In this document: positions 61,108 to 64,000 of the stretch, one piece after another | Position numbering within the stretch: the stretch's first letter is position 1 | Layout: each line of letters opens with the position of its first letter | Assembly: GCF_018309085.1 (NCBI RefSeq) | Contig: NZ_CP070502.1 | Coordinates: 558,001-622,000 of the forward strand | DNA length: 64,000 bases | Origin: Sporosarcina sp. Marseille-Q4063 | GTDB lineage: Bacteria; Bacillota; Bacilli; Bacillales_A; Planococcaceae | Direction of reading: 5' to 3' | Notes under the pieces: generated by a model | Told to the model about the DNA's origin: nothing | Databases searched by the model: none | What the model saw: the letters and a program-made list of their open reading frames with translations, nothing else | Made by a program: the position numbers and the translations under genes

Positions 61108-61470
61108 ATGAAAAAAAGTCTTTCAATATTGTTTAGCTTTATACTCTTATTAACCTTTTCAACAGTGAAAGCTGAAGCCGTCAATACCGACGATTTACAA
61201 TTACACGATGAATTGATTCTTTATTTAATGATTCCAATAATTGGTAAAGGACTCGAAAAACATTACGGAGAACATAAGCAGTACGAAGACGAAAAAATCC
61301 TCGAAATCGAGAAACGAGACGGCTATTTTGATATTACTGTGCAGGTCACTACATTTGAAGGTGCTCACAATCCTCCTAATGATTTAGTTACCATTACTTT
61401 TAGCAATTATCATTCCACAAGTTGGCGGGCGATTGATTTCAAAAGTAAGAGGTTAAAGTCGAACGAATAG
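61108..61470 (+). CDS. DUF3888 secreted protein
   Basis: The 120-residue product has a cleavable-looking signal (residues 1-24, ending VKAEA) and the DUF3888 pattern: DDLQLHDELILYLMIPIIGK near 28-48, HYGEHKQYEDEKILEIEK, and FDITVQVTTFEGAHNPPNDL. The family is found in Bacillales and its function is unknown. The ATG after GAGGTG is used rather than the TTG one codon before. It is flanked by short dispersed repeats on both sides. Confidence 0.85.
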   Translation: MKKSLSILFSFILLLTFSTVKAEAVNTDDLQLHDELILYLMIPIIGKGLEKHYGEHKQYEDEKILEIEKRDGYFDITVQVTTFEGAHNPPNDLVTITFSNYHSTSWRAIDFKSKRLKSNE

Positions 61471-61510
61471 CCAAAATCAAATGTTCGTGTAGAACTGGCA
61501 AGTATAATTA

Positions 61511-61846
61511 CTATTCTCCGTATTTTCCATTCCTAATAGCTTTTCTATATTTATCATCGTTTTCTTTAATAGCTATTGCATCATCCGTACTAATTCCTTC
61601 TATTGAGTAATATTTAGTTCCTTTTTTGTATTCATTCGAAAAGTTTCCAGAGTACGTTCCTTCCCTATCCGAATACATTGTTACTTCACCAATCTCTTCA
61701 TTTATTTTATCTACATACTCGTCGCTTATTTGATAAATATAGCCATCCCAAACGACGAATGATGAAACCCAGCTACTATTTGAACACCCCGCAGAAATCA
61801 CAACAGAAAAAATAATTATGCTAAAAAGCAACTTTTTCAACTTCAT
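61511..61846 (-). CDS. Small uncharacterised lipoprotein
   Basis: The 111-residue protein has a signal ending in VISAGC (Cys near 21) and a short mature domain with WDGYIYQISDEYVDKINEEI, YSDREGTYSGNFSNEYKKG and a basic tail. The pattern WxGxxYxIS is common in small Bacillus lipoproteins of unknown function. The second ATG after AGGAGGGG is used. It faces the DUF3888 gene and has no other partner. Confidence 0.72.
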   Translation of the reverse strand: MKLKKLLFSIIIFSVVISAGCSNSSWVSSFVVWDGYIYQISDEYVDKINEEIGEVTMYSDREGTYSGNFSNEYKKGTKYYSIEGISTDDAIAIKENDDKYRKAIRNGKYGE

Positions 61847-61992
61847 TAACATCCCCTCCTTCTTAATAAGTCGTTAATATTCAATAAAGTTTCATTCATA
61901 TTTATTGGACTAAACTGCGTCGTTAGTTTTAATACATTTCTTCACAAACTCATACCGATTATTACTATTAATTATCCATTTTTCCAGACCCC

Positions 61993-62017
61993 TTATTCCG
62001 TTAAATGGCCCGTTTCT
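61993..62017. repeat. Dispersed short repeat, copy 4 (degenerate)
   Basis: TTATTCCGTTAAATGGCCCGTTTCT keeps the TTATTC start and the GCCCGTT core of the repeat. Confidence 0.45.
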
Positions 62018-62036
62018 TTTAATCATATAGATCCTT

Positions 62037-62068
62037 ATTCAACAACTGCGCCCGTCAGTTGAATAATT
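62037..62068. repeat. Dispersed short repeat, copy 5 (palindromic)
   Basis: TTATTCAAC, then AACTGCGCCCGTCA, then GTTGAATAA. The outer nine bases on each side are perfect complements, so this copy shows that the full unit is a hairpin of about 32 bases. Confidence 0.65.
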
Positions 62069-62082
62069 AACTTCTATATGTA

Positions 62083-62295
62083 TTACTGATTCATTACTAT
62101 ACTGTATGAAATATTAAGTTTATCCCAAATCCAAGCCTGAAAGATTTTATCCATTTCTTTATCTAATGCTTTTTCATCCATATTCCCGTCAATGCCTAAT
62201 TCTTCAAAAGTAAATGTTTCTGTCGCCTCTGCGCCTTCATAACTAGTACTACTAAATGAAAAAGTTACTGTTCTCTCCACTACTTTCTCCTCCAA
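62083..62295 (-). CDS. Unrecognised 70-aa acidic protein
   Basis: The product MEEKVVERTVTFSFSSTSYE, GAEATETFTFEELGID, DEKALDKEMDKIFQAWIWDK is acidic and soluble, with beta strands at the start and a helix at the end that carries the conserved-looking FQAWIWDKLN. Similar small proteins occur in Bacillus mobile regions; I cannot name a family with confidence. A ribosome site GGAGG precedes the ATG. The gene lies among dispersed repeats. Confidence 0.6.
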   Translation of the reverse strand: MEEKVVERTVTFSFSSTSYEGAEATETFTFEELGIDGNMDEKALDKEMDKIFQAWIWDKLNISYSIVMNQ

Positions 62296-62345
62296 ACTAA
62301 CCTTGTATGAATTTGTATTTAATAACAGTAGTTTGGCATTCCTTC

Positions 62346-62375
62346 TTATTGCAACAATCTGGCCCGTTTGTTTTA
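62346..62375. repeat. Dispersed short repeat, copy 6 (degenerate)
   Basis: TTATTGCAACAATCTGGCCCGTTTG follows the pattern TTATTCAAC-AATCGCGCCCGTT with four or five changes. Confidence 0.45.
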
Positions 62376-62488
62376 GATAGTTGCCTTTATGTCATCCCCA
62401 CCACCTTAAGGCGATCCTTTTGCGTCTATTCCTTCGCCCATCAAACCGGCCAATAGAATGAAAAATTGAAAAAGGTACCTATGCACGA

Positions 62489-62522
62489 AACAATCATGAA
62501 TGTTCAAACATTCATGATTGTT
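62489..62522 (-). terminator. Long perfect hairpin after the DUF4179 gene
   Basis: AACAATCATGAATGTT and AACATTCATGATTGTT are perfect 16-base complements separated by two bases. It lies 22 bases past the anti-sigma gene. The T run is poor, so it could be a terminator or an mRNA-stabilising stem. Confidence 0.6.
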
Positions 62523-62543
62523 CCAACACAGCTACCTGAAAAA

Positions 62544-63635
62544 CTATTTTTCAATTTCAATGATGATTTCCTCTAACTGAAACTTCTCTTCCGCTGCTTT
62601 GCTACCCTCATTTCGATAGATACTACCGTTTTTATCTGTGCCATCTGCTTCCAAAAACTGTACAACTGGCGTGACAATCAGCTTTGTCGCTTCAGGATTC
62701 AACTTTTCGAATGTATTGGTATGGTGAAGTTGTGTGAACGAGTCGCTGTATCCACCATTATGTTTGTTCGTATACACATTGCCCAAATCGTCTTTTACGA
62801 TAATATCGACTCTTACAAAATCCCACTTTTGCATTACATCATTTGATAGTTCCTCATCGTAATGGAGTAGAAATGACATCGGGGTATAGACGACTTTCTT
62901 GACTGTCACATCAACACCATTACTATCAGCACTTACATCTACGATTTGCTCTATGTTATCTGTGGCACTCAGTTCAAAATTGAACGCCCAATTGCCCTTT
63001 ATTGCTTCGGTTCCTACTGCTGAATCTGGAACAATGCTTTCAATCATAAATTCAAATTTACCGTTATCCACTTGATCCACTTGATCCTCAGTTAATAGGT
63101 CAGCAATCGTCATGCCAACATACTGGTTTTCTCCGTTTTTTAAGAGTTCATGTCGAGTTGAATAAATCATTGAAGGTGAATCAAGAATAGTGGGTACACC
63201 AGTCAATTTAGGAGACTCCCCGAGATCCATTTCACTCTCAATCGTATACGTCATGTATAAAGCTTTTCCGTCGAATATGACTTCATTCATCGTCACGTTG
63301 ATACCGTGATCCTCATTTGCAATCGCAAGGGATTCGGAATTTTCCACGTAACTTCCATAAAGTCCGTCACCACTAAATAATTGAAACAAGTTGCCTAGTA
63401 GTGGAATTTCCTGGGCAAATGAAGTGTAAGATAATCCGAATAAAGAGGCTGCAGATATTCCGATGGAAATGGATGCTGCGGCAGCCATCTTCCTCCACTT
63501 GACGGGCTTTTGCTTTCTGATTTTCCCTTTCAACTGCATCTTCACTTTTTCTCTTTCCGCTTCACTGACTTCCCCTTCTTCAAATTGACTGACGTTCATA
63601 TCAATATCGTTTAAGTGTTCATATACGTCCTTCAT
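62544..63635 (-). CDS. DUF4179 membrane protein, probable anti-sigma factor
   Basis: A 363-residue protein with an acidic cytoplasmic start (about 1-45), one membrane helix (about 50-72) and a large outside part beginning with SFAQEIPLLGNLFQLF, which is typical of DUF4179, and a later DUF5643-like beta domain. Such proteins pair with ECF sigma factors in Bacillales. It overlaps the sigma gene by 17 bases, the same overlap as in the other pair near 60.1 kb. Its ligand or stress signal is unknown. Confidence 0.82.
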   Translation of the reverse strand: MKDVYEHLNDIDMNVSQFEEGEVSEAEREKVKMQLKGKIRKQKPVKWRKMAAAASISIGISAASLFGLSYTSFAQEIPLLGNLFQLFSGDGLYGSYVENSESLAIANEDHGINVTMNEVIFDGKALYMTYTIESEMDLGESPKLTGVPTILDSPSMIYSTRHELLKNGENQYVGMTIADLLTEDQVDQVDNGKFEFMIESIVPDSAVGTEAIKGNWAFNFELSATDNIEQIVDVSADSNGVDVTVKKVVYTPMSFLLHYDEELSNDVMQKWDFVRVDIIVKDDLGNVYTNKHNGGYSDSFTQLHHTNTFEKLNPEATKLIVTPVVQFLEADGTDKNGSIYRNEGSKAAEEKFQLEEIIIEIEK

Positions 63636-64000
63636 ATAATACCCTCCTATTATGGCGAAGCTTCTTTTTCCCGCGGTAAATCCGATTGTCGACAGCGGAC
63701 TTGCTTAGACTGAGTTTTTCTGCAGTTTCCTCGGATGAAAAGCCTAAAAGGTATTTCATGATAAAAATCTTTCGATCGATTGGATCTAATTGATTGAGCA
63801 GGTCATTGACGGTGTCTCCCACATCTACTTCCATCCATTCCTGAATGGGGTTTTCCAAAAACTCGGAAGCAAATTCATGATTCTTTACTTCTTTTCGGTA
63901 ATAATCAATAGCCTTGTATTTTGCTACGGCACAAATCCAGTTCTTAAAACCATTTTCATCACCACTGCGAAACTTCTTGGCGTTCTGCCAAACTGATAGG
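63619..64000 (-). CDS. ECF-type sigma factor, 5' end beyond the window
   Basis: The open frame continues to the window edge; 126 residues are seen. They include the end of region 2 (LSVWQNAKKFRSGDENGFKN, WICAVAKYKAIDYYRK) and region 4 (LDPIDRKIFIMKYLLGFSSE, LSLSKSAVDNRIYRGKKKLR). It is thus a normal ECF sigma factor and not the 79-residue piece that a search for start codons alone would suggest. It is followed by its probable anti-sigma gene with a 17-base overlap. Confidence 0.9.
   Translation of the reverse strand, partial: LSVWQNAKKFRSGDENGFKNWICAVAKYKAIDYYRKEVKNHEFASEFLENPIQEWMEVDVGDTVNDLLNQLDPIDRKIFIMKYLLGFSSEETAEKLSLSKSAVDNRIYRGKKKLRHNRRVLYEGRI

Noticed and set aside
63619..63858. A complete 79-aa sigma-like protein
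   Set aside because: The frame continues upstream with clear region 2 sequence to the window edge, so this is only the end of a normal ECF sigma gene.

Overview
The window reads as chromosomal DNA of a spore-forming, low-GC member of the Bacillales. The presence of gerE and the order of the core genes (racE-ysmB-gerE-ysmA, sdhCAB, lysC, uvrC, trxA, lcfA-fadR-fadB-etfBA, yshE-mutS2-polX-yshB-zapA, rnhC) match the Bacillus subtilis backbone. The protein flavour and the intergenic repeat families suggest the Planococcaceae (Sporosarcina-like); that assignment is inference, not a search result.

Layout. 0-2.2 kb: endonuclease V and an aldehyde dehydrogenase. 2.6-7.2 kb: a sulfur module behind a SAM (S-box) riboswitch, with an unrecognised 95-aa protein, an NtaA/SnaA-type flavin monooxygenase and a MetQ-MetN-MetI type ABC importer. 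7.2-18.2 kb: eight minus-strand genes that look like a complete route for ectoine/hydroxyectoine use: EutB-like dehydratase, PucR-type regulator, DoeA-like ectoine hydrolase, EutC-like reductase, an M20 deacylase in the place expected for DoeB, a DoeC-like aldehyde dehydrogenase, a BCCT transporter and a DoeD-like aminotransferase. The expected flow is hydroxyectoine to ectoine (EutB/C), ring opening (DoeA), deacetylation to diaminobutyrate (M20), transamination (DoeD) and oxidation to aspartate (DoeC).

18.3-29 kb is a loose accessory stretch: a tungstate/molybdate-type binding protein, an SDR, BirA-controlled bioY, a polysaccharide deacetylase, then a decayed zone (22.9-28.5 kb) with several gene remnants, a frameshifted gene and its truncated duplicate, a DUF6241-like protein and CwlK. 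Two near-identical tRNA-Arg(UCU) genes follow. 29.6-54.4 kb is conserved core, interrupted at about 33.73-35.25 kb by an IscB element with intact RuvC and HNH residues and a structured candidate omega-RNA leader, inserted between the sdhB terminator and ysmA. The core also carries a lysine riboswitch before lysC, a 21-bp degenerate tandem repeat and a 128-bp GC-rich interspersed repeat between trxA and etfA, and FadR and CcpA sites in the fatty-acid operon.

54.4-64 kb: rnhC, small lipoproteins, a second DUF6241-like gene interrupted by an in-frame stop, a CPBP protease, a metallo-beta-lactamase-fold hydrolase, and two ECF sigma/anti-sigma pairs separated by at least six copies of a short dispersed repeat. 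The last sigma gene runs off the window edge.
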